DNA of 7,132 bases from an uncultured Spongiibacteraceae bacterium (GCA_937969395.1 CALBVI010000070.1:1-7132), one strand, 5' to 3'. Shown: positions 1 through 5,343, counted from the first letter of the stretch. Translations and numbers: made by a program. Notes: a model not told the origin generated them from the letters alone.

Positions 1-156
1 GGCACTAGTGAAAACACCTAACGATAAAACGTAGGTGATAGGGTGGTTGATGATCCTCTCGGGAATCCAGCCTTTTTCGGTGCTGTGGGCTATGCCAAAT
101 AAAAATAAAAGATAGCAAAAGCTAATAAAAAATAACTGCGGTAATTCAAAGCTCAT
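1..156 (-). CDS. cbrA: CbrA-like sensor histidine kinase, N-terminal fragment
   Basis: Only the first 52 codons are present; the gene continues beyond the left edge of the window. The start is the ATG at 156-154. The peptide begins MSFELPQLFF, has a hydrophobic helix at about residues 7-23, then a short loop (GWIPERIINHP) and the start of a second helix (ITYVLSLGVFTSA). Recalled Pseudomonas CbrA N-termini share this pattern: a helix, then RxLVRHPLVYTLSLGVY. CbrA is a large sensor kinase whose N-terminal half is an SLC5/sodium-solute-symporter-like membrane domain. It works with the response regulator CbrB in carbon/nitrogen balance. The start lies 8 bases after the stop of the preceding small membrane gene, with an AAGGA ribosome-binding element at 173-169 inside that gene's end, so the two are probably co-translated. 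The kinase half and the partner gene lie outside the window, so the identity rests on a short N-terminus and on context. Confidence 0.72.
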   Translation of the reverse strand, partial: MSFELPQLFFISFCYLLFLFGIAHSTEKGWIPERIINHPITYVLSLGVFTSA

Positions 157-164
157 TCGAGTGA

Positions 165-350
165 CTATTCCTTCGGCTCTGATTTCTTTTGGGTTCGACG
201 TTGAGTCCAAAAAACAAAAATAATCACGGCCAACCACGCTTGATAAGGTCGATACCAAGCGGTATCCGCGTGAGTGATCCACTCTTCTATAGCCGGTGTG
301 AAAATGAAAATTACCAGCATTAGCAGGAGTAGTGGTGGGCTGATGCGCAT
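165..350 (-). CDS. cbrX: Small two-helix membrane protein, CbrX-like
   Basis: This 61-residue protein starts at the ATG at 350-348. The frame is open further upstream to 506, but that part is proline/serine-rich, overlaps the gluQ 3' end and looks like a chance extension. Residues 6-20 (PLLLLMLVIFIFTPA) and about 36-49 (YQAWLAVIIFVFW) are predicted inner-membrane helices. The intervening WYRPY segment and the basic tail RRTQKK suggest a hairpin with the C-terminus in the cytoplasm. It sits between gluQ and cbrA, which is where Pseudomonas carries cbrX, a small membrane gene translated together with cbrA. No strong Shine-Dalgarno precedes the ATG (CGGCTTCTT). Its biochemical role is not known to me; the name rests on position, size and topology rather than on a residue-level match. 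About 100 bases separate it from the gluQ stop. Confidence 0.6.
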   Translation of the reverse strand: MRISPPLLLLMLVIFIFTPAIEEWITHADTAWYRPYQAWLAVIIFVFWTQRRTQKKSEPKE

Positions 351-450
351 AAGAAGCCGTTTGTGATGAAAAGATGAAAGGATAGTACGCAAGCTATTAT
401 TAACTTGCAAAGATCCTGACGAATTAGCGAGCAAGTCCGTCGGGTTAAGT

Positions 451-1398
451 CTACAGGGCAATAGTGGGGGCGGCAGTGATGGCGAGTTGTTTGGGGATGT
501 TAGCAATTGACCAGTGCTCGATGGCCCAGTCTAATAAGCTGTTAATGCTTTTAGCGGCGGCTGTACTGGCCGCTGGTTGTTGCAAGAAACTTAATGCTTG
601 TTGCAAATTTGTTAACGCTTGTTGATTTGAGAGTGCTGGTGCAAATGTTTGTTTACTTAGCTTTTGATGTTGAAGGTTAGTGATAACAGGGAAGTGGCAG
701 TAGTGTGGTGTTGTCAGGCCAAGTTGTTGTTGCAGGTAAATTTGCCGCGGTGTGGAATCTAATAAGTCTGATCCTCTGACAACATGCGTTATATGTTGAA
801 AGGCATCATCGATAACGACAGCTAGCTGATAAGCAAAAAATTGGTCTTTGCGGCGCAACACAAAATCACCGACCTGTTGTTGAAGGTTTTGTTGATATTG
901 TCCCTGAATGGCATCGGTAAAGGCTAAGGGCTGTTTATCAACTTGCAGGCGGATAGCAAAATCCACCTCGGGTTCTGAGGCTATATACTGACAGCGGCCA
1001 AGGTGAATGTTCTGGCTGCTTTGTAATTGTGTGCGTGAGCAGCTACATAAAAAAGCTTTATCTTCGGTGATCAGTTGGTCGATAGCGCGTTGATAAGCCT
1101 TATGTCTCTGGCTTTGATATAGCACCTCTTCATCCCACTGCAGTCCGTGTGCAGCTAAATCCTTAAGAATTTGCTCGGCAGCGCCAACTGTTTCTCTGGG
1201 TGGGTCGAGATCTTCCATGCGGACCAGCCACTGGCCATTATTGGCTTTTGCATCTAGGTAGCTAGCTAGCGCTCCAATGAGCGAGCCGATGTGTAAGAGG
1301 CCTGTTGGCGATGGTGCAAAGCGCCCACGATAGCTTTTTGGACTGCTGTTGAGGTTGCGGTCAATGGGGTGAGAATTGGCGGTAAGAGGTTTCAGCAT
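451..1398 (-). CDS. gluQ: Glutamyl-queuosine tRNA(Asp) synthetase
   Basis: This 315-residue cytoplasmic enzyme is a paralogue of the catalytic half of glutamyl-tRNA synthetase. It activates glutamate and attaches it to the queuosine base at position 34 of tRNA-Asp. The class I signature HIGS is at residues 36-39, following RFAPSPTG. The EDLDPPR glutamate-site segment is at 62-68. VVIDDAFQHITHVVRGSDLL at 194-213 is the family hallmark. KLSKQ at 246-250 is the KMSKS-type loop. A zinc-knuckle-like stretch holds C118, C120 and C136; the position that is tyrosine in E. coli appears to be H132. The anticodon-binding half of GluRS is absent, as expected. The ATG start leaves about 20 residues before the conserved block and has no clear ribosome-binding site, but no later Met precedes the catalytic core. 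The protein is notably glutamine-rich (37 of 315 residues). The gene lies 100 bases downstream of dksA behind a hairpin. Confidence 0.95.
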   Translation of the reverse strand: MLKPLTANSHPIDRNLNSSPKSYRGRFAPSPTGLLHIGSLIGALASYLDAKANNGQWLVRMEDLDPPRETVGAAEQILKDLAAHGLQWDEEVLYQSQRHKAYQRAIDQLITEDKAFLCSCSRTQLQSSQNIHLGRCQYIASEPEVDFAIRLQVDKQPLAFTDAIQGQYQQNLQQQVGDFVLRRKDQFFAYQLAVVIDDAFQHITHVVRGSDLLDSTPRQIYLQQQLGLTTPHYCHFPVITNLQHQKLSKQTFAPALSNQQALTNLQQALSFLQQPAASTAAAKSINSLLDWAIEHWSIANIPKQLAITAAPTIAL

Positions 1399-1448
1399 TG
1401 GTTATTGATAGCTGCTGATTGGGGGTGTTTGAGTGGCAAGGTGATTAT

Positions 1449-1483
1449 GCAGGAGTCTCTGCTTGAGGGCTTGGGACTCCTGC
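1449..1483 (-). terminator. Hairpin between dksA and gluQ, possible attenuator
   Basis: A perfect 9-bp inverted repeat (GCAGGAGTC at 1449-1457 and GACTCCTGC at 1475-1483) encloses a 17-base loop. On the transcribed minus strand it begins 15 bases after the dksA stop. It is not followed by a U-run (ATAATCACC follows; a T6 run precedes it), so it is not a textbook intrinsic terminator. In Shigella flexneri a terminator between dksA and gluQ is reported to limit read-through. This hairpin is in the same place and could act as a leaky terminator or as a 3' stabiliser of dksA mRNA. Confidence 0.4.
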
Positions 1484-1498
1484 GCTGGATAAAAAAGT

Positions 1499-1936
1499 TT
1501 AGCCCATTTGCTGCTTTTCTTTGATTTCATCCAGTGTTTTACAATCGATACACTGTGTTGCTGTAGGGCGTGCTTCTAGGCGCTGAATGCCTATTTCAAT
1601 ACCACAAGCCTCGCAGTAGCCGTAATCATCGGCATCGATAAGGTTCATGGTAGAGTCAATTTTTTTAATCAGCTTGCGCTCGCGATCACGGGTACGAAGT
1701 TCAAGGCTGAACTCCTCTTCTTGTGTGGCGCGATCAGCTGGATCGGGAAAATTAGCCGCATCATCTTTCATATGGCTAACGGTGCGATCAACTTCTTCCA
1801 TTAACTCCGCTTTCCAAGCAAGGAGAATTTGCCGAAAGTGCTCTTTTTGTTGATCGTTCATATATTCTTCACCCTTTTTAGCTTTATAAGGGGTGAAGCC
1901 TTTGACATTGCTTGCCGCTTCTTTTTTCTTTGGCAT
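1499..1936 (-). CDS. dksA: RNA polymerase-binding transcription factor DksA
   Basis: DksA binds the secondary channel of RNA polymerase and, with ppGpp, represses rRNA promoters and activates amino-acid biosynthesis promoters. The 145-residue product is close to the usual length (about 151 in E. coli). It has the two-helix coiled coil at about residues 28-100. The tip acidic pair is D65 and D68 ([10 protein letters not shown]), equivalent to the functionally essential aspartates of E. coli DksA. The [21 protein letters not shown] helix is nearly identical to the E. coli one, and a four-cysteine zinc finger uses C108, C111, C129 and C132. All key residues are present, so this is a canonical rather than a cysteine-less DksA. 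The ATG at 1936-1934 is preceded by a weak GTGAGA element. The gene heads the minus-strand dksA-gluQ-cbrX-cbrA cluster and is divergent from the aminotransferase gene. Confidence 0.98.
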   Translation of the reverse strand: MPKKKEAASNVKGFTPYKAKKGEEYMNDQQKEHFRQILLAWKAELMEEVDRTVSHMKDDAANFPDPADRATQEEEFSLELRTRDRERKLIKKIDSTMNLIDADDYGYCEACGIEIGIQRLEARPTATQCIDCKTLDEIKEKQQMG

Positions 1937-2287
1937 TATAAAATCTCACTGGTTACGCACGGGTACCGCTTTTTATAGTGGGTACCATTGTCGGTATTAT
2001 CTTCCTATTCTTGTCTTAATGCTGTTGATTTACAGAAAGAAAAGAATCCTTGAAAGAAGTCTGCTTGATAAGAAAAAGCAGGCGGACAAAGCTATCAGAT
2101 CTTTCGGGTTTTCGCTAGAGGCAAAGGCCCATTTAGCTTCCTGTATTTGAGTGTTTGTAGCTACTTTAGGCTATTGGCTCTTTCTATAAGTTAAAATTTA
2201 GCCAGTGTCAGCGAATTCTGTCGTTATCAGTCTTTAGGTTCTATCGAGCTGGGCTGGTAGAATGCGGGTCAATTAATAGGATGAACA
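1937..2287. other. Divergent intergenic region, dksA and aminotransferase
   Basis: No confident gene lies in these 351 bases. Near dksA, GGGTACC occurs twice (1961-1967 and 1980-1986, 19 bp start to start). Between the copies, on the minus strand, is a -10-like TATAAA (1977-1972) followed by a GC-containing discriminator; no convincing -35 is visible, so it is only a weak promoter candidate for dksA. On the plus strand a hydrophobic reading frame ends in a TAATG overlap with a 43-codon basic frame (see the separate entry). The part next to the aminotransferase is AT-rich and should carry its promoter, but no -10/-35 pair there is convincing. AGGA at 2278-2281 is the ribosome-binding site for the gene at 2288. 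Confidence 0.5.
2019..2150 (+). CDS. Possible small basic protein, unproven
   Basis: This 43-codon frame starts at an ATG and begins MLLIYRKKRILERSLLDKKK, continuing with a lysine-rich amphipathic stretch to a TGA at 2148. In the adjacent frame just upstream, bases 1963-2019 read VPLFIVGTIVGIIFLFLS and then a stop whose last base is the first base of the ATG (TAATG). A membrane helix followed by a positively charged cytoplasmic tail, split over two frames, could be a coupled pair, a frameshifted small membrane protein or chance. The upstream part has no good start codon or ribosome-binding site. Codon content gives no independent support. I do not recognise the protein and consider chance at least as likely. 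Confidence 0.2.
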   Translation: MLLIYRKKRILERSLLDKKKQADKAIRSFGFSLEAKAHLASCI

Positions 2288-3463
2288 ATGCGGGTTAGTG
2301 ATGTGGCAAAGCCTTTTGCGGCGAGGTTAAATGATATTGAGCCCTTCCGGGTAGTTGAGGTTTTAGAGCGGGCTAAGCAGCTCGAATCTCAGGGGCGGGA
2401 TATTATTCACATGGAGATTGGAGAGCCCGATTTCCCAACAGTTGAGGCCATTGTGAAGGCCGGGCAGGCGTCGTTATCACGAGGTGATACTCGTTATTGT
2501 CCGGCGGCTGGGATTATGCCGCTGAGGAAGGCGATTGCTCGTTTTTATCAAACGGATTACGGTCTTGAGATTGATCCTGAGCGGATCATCGTCACACCTG
2601 GGGCTTCCGGGGCGTTGCTCTTGATTGCGGCATTATTGGTTAATCCCGGCGATGGCATGTTAATGACCGATCCCGGTTATCCCTGTAATCGTCATTTTTT
2701 GCGATTAGTTGAGGGGGAGGGGCAGTTAGTACCCGTTGGTCCTGAAGATTGTTTTCAATTACATGCGGCGAAGGCTGAGGAGTATTGGCGAGACAATACT
2801 GTTGGCGCAATGGTCGCTTCGCCGGCAAATCCTACTGGTGAGGTATTAACCGCGCAGCAGTTGTTAGATTTGTTTGAGCTGTGTGAGCAAAAAAATGGCC
2901 ATTTGGTTGTCGATGAAATTTATCACGGTTTGCGTTACGACGAGCAGGCAAGCTCTATTTTATCGATTACAGATCAAGCTTTTGTTATTAATAGTTTTTC
3001 AAAATATTTTGGTATGACAGGATGGCGCTTGGGATGGATTGTGGCGCCGAAAGAGGCTGTTCCCGAGTTGGAAAAATTAGCACAAAATCTATTTATTTCT
3101 GTATCAACCTTTAGCCAATATGCCGCATTAGCCGCTTTTGAACCGGAGGTGAGGGCGGTATTAAATTTGCGCAGAGACGAGTTTGCCCGCCGCAGGGATT
3201 ATTTATTATCTGAGTTGAAACGATTGGGTTTTGATATTCCCCATCAGCCTGCCGGTGCGTTTTATATTTATGCTGGGATTACAAAATTCTCTAATGATAG
3301 CCAGGCTTTTTGTCTGCAGCTGTTAGAAGAACACGGTATTGCCATTACGCCGGGTTTGGATTTTGGTTCACACTTGTCGCATCAGCATGTACGTTTTGCT
3401 TACACTACAAGTATGGAACGTTTACAGCAGGCAGTTGCTCGCTTAGAAAACGTATTGGTTTAA
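2288..3463 (+). CDS. Class I/II PLP-dependent aminotransferase
   Basis: This is a 391-residue cytoplasmic aminotransferase of fold type I (aspartate aminotransferase superfamily), which moves an amino group between an amino acid and a 2-oxoacid. The PLP-binding lysine is K239 in SFSKYFGMTGWRLGW (236-250). Other cofactor residues are N181 in NPTG, D209 and Y212 in VVDEIY, and the R247 region. R369 in HVRFAYTTS matches the carboxylate-binding arginine near the C-terminus. The N-terminal HMEIGEPDFPT motif is typical of the subgroup. The exact substrate cannot be read from sequence; annotations in this neighbourhood are usually a generic or aromatic/aspartate aminotransferase. The ATG is preceded by AGGA with a 6-base spacer. 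sfsA follows after 52 bases with no terminator visible between them, so the two are probably one transcript. Length and motifs indicate an intact gene. Confidence 0.93.
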   Translation: MRVSDVAKPFAARLNDIEPFRVVEVLERAKQLESQGRDIIHMEIGEPDFPTVEAIVKAGQASLSRGDTRYCPAAGIMPLRKAIARFYQTDYGLEIDPERIIVTPGASGALLLIAALLVNPGDGMLMTDPGYPCNRHFLRLVEGEGQLVPVGPEDCFQLHAAKAEEYWRDNTVGAMVASPANPTGEVLTAQQLLDLFELCEQKNGHLVVDEIYHGLRYDEQASSILSITDQAFVINSFSKYFGMTGWRLGWIVAPKEAVPELEKLAQNLFISVSTFSQYAALAAFEPEVRAVLNLRRDEFARRRDYLLSELKRLGFDIPHQPAGAFYIYAGITKFSNDSQAFCLQLLEEHGIAITPGLDFGSHLSHQHVRFAYTTSMERLQQAVARLENVLV

Positions 3464-3515
3464 GTCTGTATTTAAAGCGTGTCCAATAAAATATTTAGCT
3501 AAAAGATTTAAAATA

Positions 3516-4283
3516 ATGAAGCTCCCACCACTCATAAAAGCCACATTAATTAAGCGCTATAAACGGTTTTTAGCCGATGTGTGCTTGCCTTCGGGTGAGG
3601 TGCTGACGGTGCACTGCCCTAATACCGGCGCGATGACCGGGTGCGCGCCAGCCGGTGCGAATGTTTGGCTTTCGACGTCTGATAATCCTAAAAGAAAATA
3701 TCAGCACACTTGGGAAATGTTAGAAACCTTGGTGGGGGATTGGATTTGTATTCATTCAGCGAAAGCTAATGCCGTAGTAAAAGAAGCGGTTGAGCGCACT
3801 TTAAGTGGCGATGTAGTGATCAAAGAATTGTCGGGCTATGACAGTTTTCGCTCAGAGGTAAAATACGGTGCTGAAAAAAGTCGCATTGATTTTTTATTGG
3901 AAAAATCGAATGAGCCTAATCTGGGTGAGAAATGTTTTGTAGAGGTAAAAAGTGTCACTTTACGTTTGAGTGAACTTGCTGGAAATGATCTTGGCGCTGA
4001 TAACAATAAAGGCATTTTCCCTGATGCTGTCAGTGAACGAGGTAGAAAGCATTTGCGTGAATTGATTGAAATGAAAAAGCAGGGTCATCGTGCGGTATTG
4101 TTTTTTTGTGTTTTTCATTCGGGTATTGATTCGGTCTCGCCGGCAGATGCCATTGACTCAAAATATGGCGACGTATTTCGTGAGGCTTTGGCTTGCGGCG
4201 TTGAGGTGATAGCTTATCGGGCGGTGATGTCAGAACAGAGCATTGTTCTGAAAGACTCGCTGCCGGTATTTGACCGGCAGTAA
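3516..4283 (+). CDS. sfsA: SfsA family protein (sugar fermentation stimulation)
   Basis: This 255-residue member of the SfsA family opens with LIKATLIKRYKRFLADV and HCPNTGAMTGC (33-43), close to the E. coli N-terminal OB-like domain. The C-terminal domain resembles the PD-(D/E)XK nuclease fold, with D125 in SRIDF and E143-V-K145 in VEVKS as the candidate metal-site residues. FPDAVSERGRKHLREL (168-183) is the family signature. E. coli SfsA was described as a DNA-binding protein that stimulates maltose metabolism, but its molecular function is still unclear. The protein is about 20 residues longer than the E. coli one, mostly through small insertions at about 131-138 and 151-165 around the putative metal site. 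The start matches the E. coli N-terminus although the upstream Shine-Dalgarno is weak (AAAAGAT). In E. coli sfsA directly precedes dksA; here the aminotransferase lies between them and dksA points the other way. Confidence 0.95.
   Translation: MKLPPLIKATLIKRYKRFLADVCLPSGEVLTVHCPNTGAMTGCAPAGANVWLSTSDNPKRKYQHTWEMLETLVGDWICIHSAKANAVVKEAVERTLSGDVVIKELSGYDSFRSEVKYGAEKSRIDFLLEKSNEPNLGEKCFVEVKSVTLRLSELAGNDLGADNNKGIFPDAVSERGRKHLRELIEMKKQGHRAVLFFCVFHSGIDSVSPADAIDSKYGDVFREALACGVEVIAYRAVMSEQSIVLKDSLPVFDRQ
4260..4280. terminator. Hairpin at the sfsA 3' end, possible terminator
   Basis: A perfect 8-bp stem (CTGCCGGT at 4260-4267 and ACCGGCAG at 4273-4280) with a 5-base loop covers the last codons of sfsA and abuts its TAA stop. 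CGGCAG recurs at 4291-4296 and could pair alternatively. No U-run follows on either strand. The location between convergent genes separated by only 33 bases makes a role in ending one or both transcripts plausible but not certain. Confidence 0.35.
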
Positions 4284-4316
4284 TCTGTGTCGGCAGCGCT
4301 TTGCCTTTGATGGGAT

Positions 4317-4712
4317 TTAAGCGGTTTTAGTTAACTTATAAATCTCTTCGATATAGCATCTAACTTCAAAATTTCCGAGATCTCTAACGATTACGGCATC
4401 TAAATTTGCAACGAGCTCGCTAACCGTTGCAGTGGTGCCAATAGAGTTTTGGTGTCTTAGGTCATAACAGGTGTTTTTGAATGTGAGTAAGTACCGTTCA
4501 GAACCACGGGTATTAATAATAACGGCCTTGCTATTAACGTAATTCCAGCCGCTAAGGCGATAGTTTTTAATGCGCTTAATCGGTTGATCGACGGTGTAGC
4601 CTTTACTGATGGCAAGTTCAGTGGGGGTGCTGTTGGCGGGTGGGATATTGGTTGAGTTACAGGCAGTGATAACCATTGTTGTTAGTAAGGCTGTAAAATA
4701 TCGAATTTTCAT
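4317..4712 (-). CDS. Small lipoprotein, DUF6491-like
   Basis: This 131-residue predicted lipoprotein has a short signal peptide (MKIRYFTALLTTMVITAC) ending in the lipobox I-T-A-C, with C18 as the lipidated cysteine. The residue after it is N, not D, which favours outer-membrane sorting. After a Ser/Pro/Thr-rich linker, the mature domain (about 41-128) has IKRIKNYRLSGWNYVNSKAVIIN, then RYLLTF, C82 and C119. The pattern of a tryptophan, a YLLTF strand, and two late cysteines ending in CxIxxIxxL resembles DUF6491 lipoproteins, an uncharacterised proteobacterial family (family call from memory). The cysteines may form a periplasmic disulphide. A strong AGAGGA ribosome-binding site lies 5 bases before the ATG. 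The gene converges on sfsA with 33 bases between the stops. Its function is unknown. Confidence 0.8.
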   Translation of the reverse strand: MKIRYFTALLTTMVITACNSTNIPPANSTPTELAISKGYTVDQPIKRIKNYRLSGWNYVNSKAVIINTRGSERYLLTFKNTCYDLRHQNSIGTTATVSELVANLDAVIVRDLGNFEVRCYIEEIYKLTKTA

Positions 4713-4717
4713 AATCT

Positions 4718-4723
4718 TCCTCT
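4718..4723 (-). promoter_or_regulatory. Ribosome-binding site of the lipoprotein gene
   Basis: AGAGGA on the minus strand, 5 bases from the ATG at 4712, is the best Shine-Dalgarno in the window and fixes the lipoprotein start. A possible promoter further upstream (TGGACA at 4788-4783, 17 bp, TACTGT at 4765-4760) has a good -35 but a poor -10. Confidence 0.65.
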
Positions 4724-4798
4724 TTAATCTTTTGCTTTTTTGTTTAATGCATTGAGCATACAGTAAAATTCAAGCAAGCTTTTGTCCACACTTGTATT

Positions 4799-4813
4799 AA
4801 ATAGAGTCTATTT
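4799..4813. promoter_or_regulatory. 15-bp palindrome, candidate operator
   Basis: AAATAGA-G-TCTATTT is a perfect 7+1+7 inverted repeat. Its centre (4806) lies about 64 bases before the predicted transcription start of the downstream plus-strand promoter. That is the spacing typical of class I activator sites, though it could equally serve the divergent lipoprotein gene. The half-site AGTCTATT recurs at 5366-5373, beyond the neighbouring HTH gene. Confidence 0.35.
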
Positions 4814-4834
4814 GTCACTTATTGTTTCATCTTG

Positions 4835-4863
4835 TTGAGATCAAATTGTTACATGCTTATAAG
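4835..4863 (+). promoter_or_regulatory. Sigma-70-type promoter before the HTH gene
   Basis: TTGAGA (4835-4840, 5 of 6 consensus) and TATAAG (4858-4863, 5 of 6 consensus) are separated by the ideal 17 bp. The predicted start is near 4870, leaving a leader of about 155 nt before the TTG codon at 5025. This is the best-matching promoter I found in the window. Confidence 0.55.
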
Positions 4864-4869
4864 CTTTAA

Positions 4870-5000
4870 TAACTGAATAGCGGCCTAAAATAGGGCGTCT
4901 GGAAATTAATGGCAAAGCTGTTTTGTGATAATTACCTGTATTCGTTAGCGCGCTATTTATAGATCACTTGTAGAATATGTATCGAGTGGCAAGTGATTTT
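4870..5000 (+). ncRNA. Candidate small RNA or structured leader
   Basis: Downstream of the 4835-4863 promoter, AATAGCG (4876-4882) can pair with CGCTATT (4951-4957), closing a 68-nt domain. Within it TAGCGCGCTA (4946-4955) is a self-complementary alternative. A second hairpin follows: ATCACTTG (4963-4970) with CAAGTGAT (4990-4997), extendable through a G-U and an A-U pair, with a 19-nt loop and TTTT running into AATAG. Promoter, enclosed domain and terminal hairpin plus T-run together fit a small RNA of about 130 nt or an attenuated leader of the HTH gene. The terminal stem is AT-rich and the T-run only four, so termination would be weak. I do not recognise a known riboswitch or RNA family. 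No energies were computed. Confidence 0.3.
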
Positions 5001-5024
5001 AATAGACCGTGGAATTAAACAGTT

Positions 5025-5291
5025 TTGAACGAATGTAGTAGAACGTTAACAGTTTATGATGTGAGTGCGGAGCTGGCTTCTTTGCCTGCGGCAATTATTC
5101 AGCGGTTCAACTTTACGGAAGATGAATCGTCGCTGTGTTTAGGCTTGGTTCAAGGTAGGTCTTTTCATGATCTGGCGGATGATTCATGTCAGCCTAGAGA
5201 ACAGCTGCGCCACGATTATAAAAACGTCTTAAAGAAGGCGGGTGTTGATACTGAGGCTAAATTAGTCACTGTTATTTTGGCGCGGGCTTAA
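5025..5291 (+). CDS. HTH-only LuxR-like DNA-binding protein
   Basis: This frame encodes 88 residues starting at TTG (5025-5027). An in-frame stop at 5016 prevents a longer product, and the only other plausible start is GTG at 5061. Residues 30-86 fit the LuxR/GerE C-terminal helix-turn-helix: FTEDESSLCLGLVQGRSFHDLA matches the L-T-x-x-E...G-x-S...I-A block, and LRHDYKNVLKKAGVDTEAKLV matches the recognition helix and final helix. It most resembles the HTH found at the end of larger sensory regulators (F-x-LT-x-x-E...KxGVxxxAELV). The usual S-x-x-T-V of the recognition helix is replaced by QPREQL, so DNA specificity, or DNA binding itself, may differ. There is no receiver, autoinducer or PAS domain. 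Ribosome-binding support is weak (GTGGAA, long spacer). It may be a solo HTH regulator or the remnant of a longer gene. It converges on the cyclic-nucleotide-domain gene. Confidence 0.6.
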   Translation: MNECSRTLTVYDVSAELASLPAAIIQRFNFTEDESSLCLGLVQGRSFHDLADDSCQPREQLRHDYKNVLKKAGVDTEAKLVTVILARA

Positions 5292-5343
5292 ATCTAATTC
5301 GAATCCATGGTTAATTCGATCCTGCGTATAGTTTGGCTTTGGG

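Larger units (their letters stand above)
4713..5024. other. Divergent intergenic region, lipoprotein and HTH gene
   Basis: These 312 bases hold no protein-coding gene I can support. From left to right they contain the lipoprotein ribosome-binding site and weak promoter (minus strand), a 15-bp palindrome at 4799-4813, a good plus-strand sigma-70-type promoter at 4835-4863, a potentially structured transcribed stretch at about 4870-5000 that includes the palindrome TAGCGCGCTA at 4946-4955, and then the short approach to the TTG start at 5025. Individual elements are listed separately. Confidence 0.6.

Noticed and set aside
351..506. N-terminal extension of the CbrX-like gene to an ATG at 506
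   Set aside because: The extension overlaps the gluQ 3' end, is rich in Pro/Ser and would put a disordered segment before the first membrane helix. The ATG at 350 gives a normal two-helix protein.
1647..1853. Plus-strand frame opposite dksA
   Set aside because: It lies wholly antisense to a highly conserved gene; the Ser/Arg-rich translation is typical of a reverse-strand shadow.
1893..2150. 85-codon plus-strand frame beginning inside the dksA 5' end
   Set aside because: Its first 15 or so codons are antisense to dksA and it has no supporting start signal. Only the 3' part from 2019 was kept, as a low-confidence candidate.
2640..2828. Minus-strand frame inside the aminotransferase gene
   Set aside because: Antisense to the conserved PLP fold with no start signal.
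4835..4844. TTGA-GA-TCAA as an FNR or CRP half-palindrome
   Set aside because: Spacing is wrong for FNR (TTGAT-N4-ATCAA) and there is no TGTGA/TCACA pair; the TTGAGA is better explained as a -35 hexamer.
4880..4925. Possible c-di-GMP (GEMM) riboswitch because of a GGCAAAGC word
   Set aside because: The remaining conserved GEMM elements and the two-helix layout are not recognisable.
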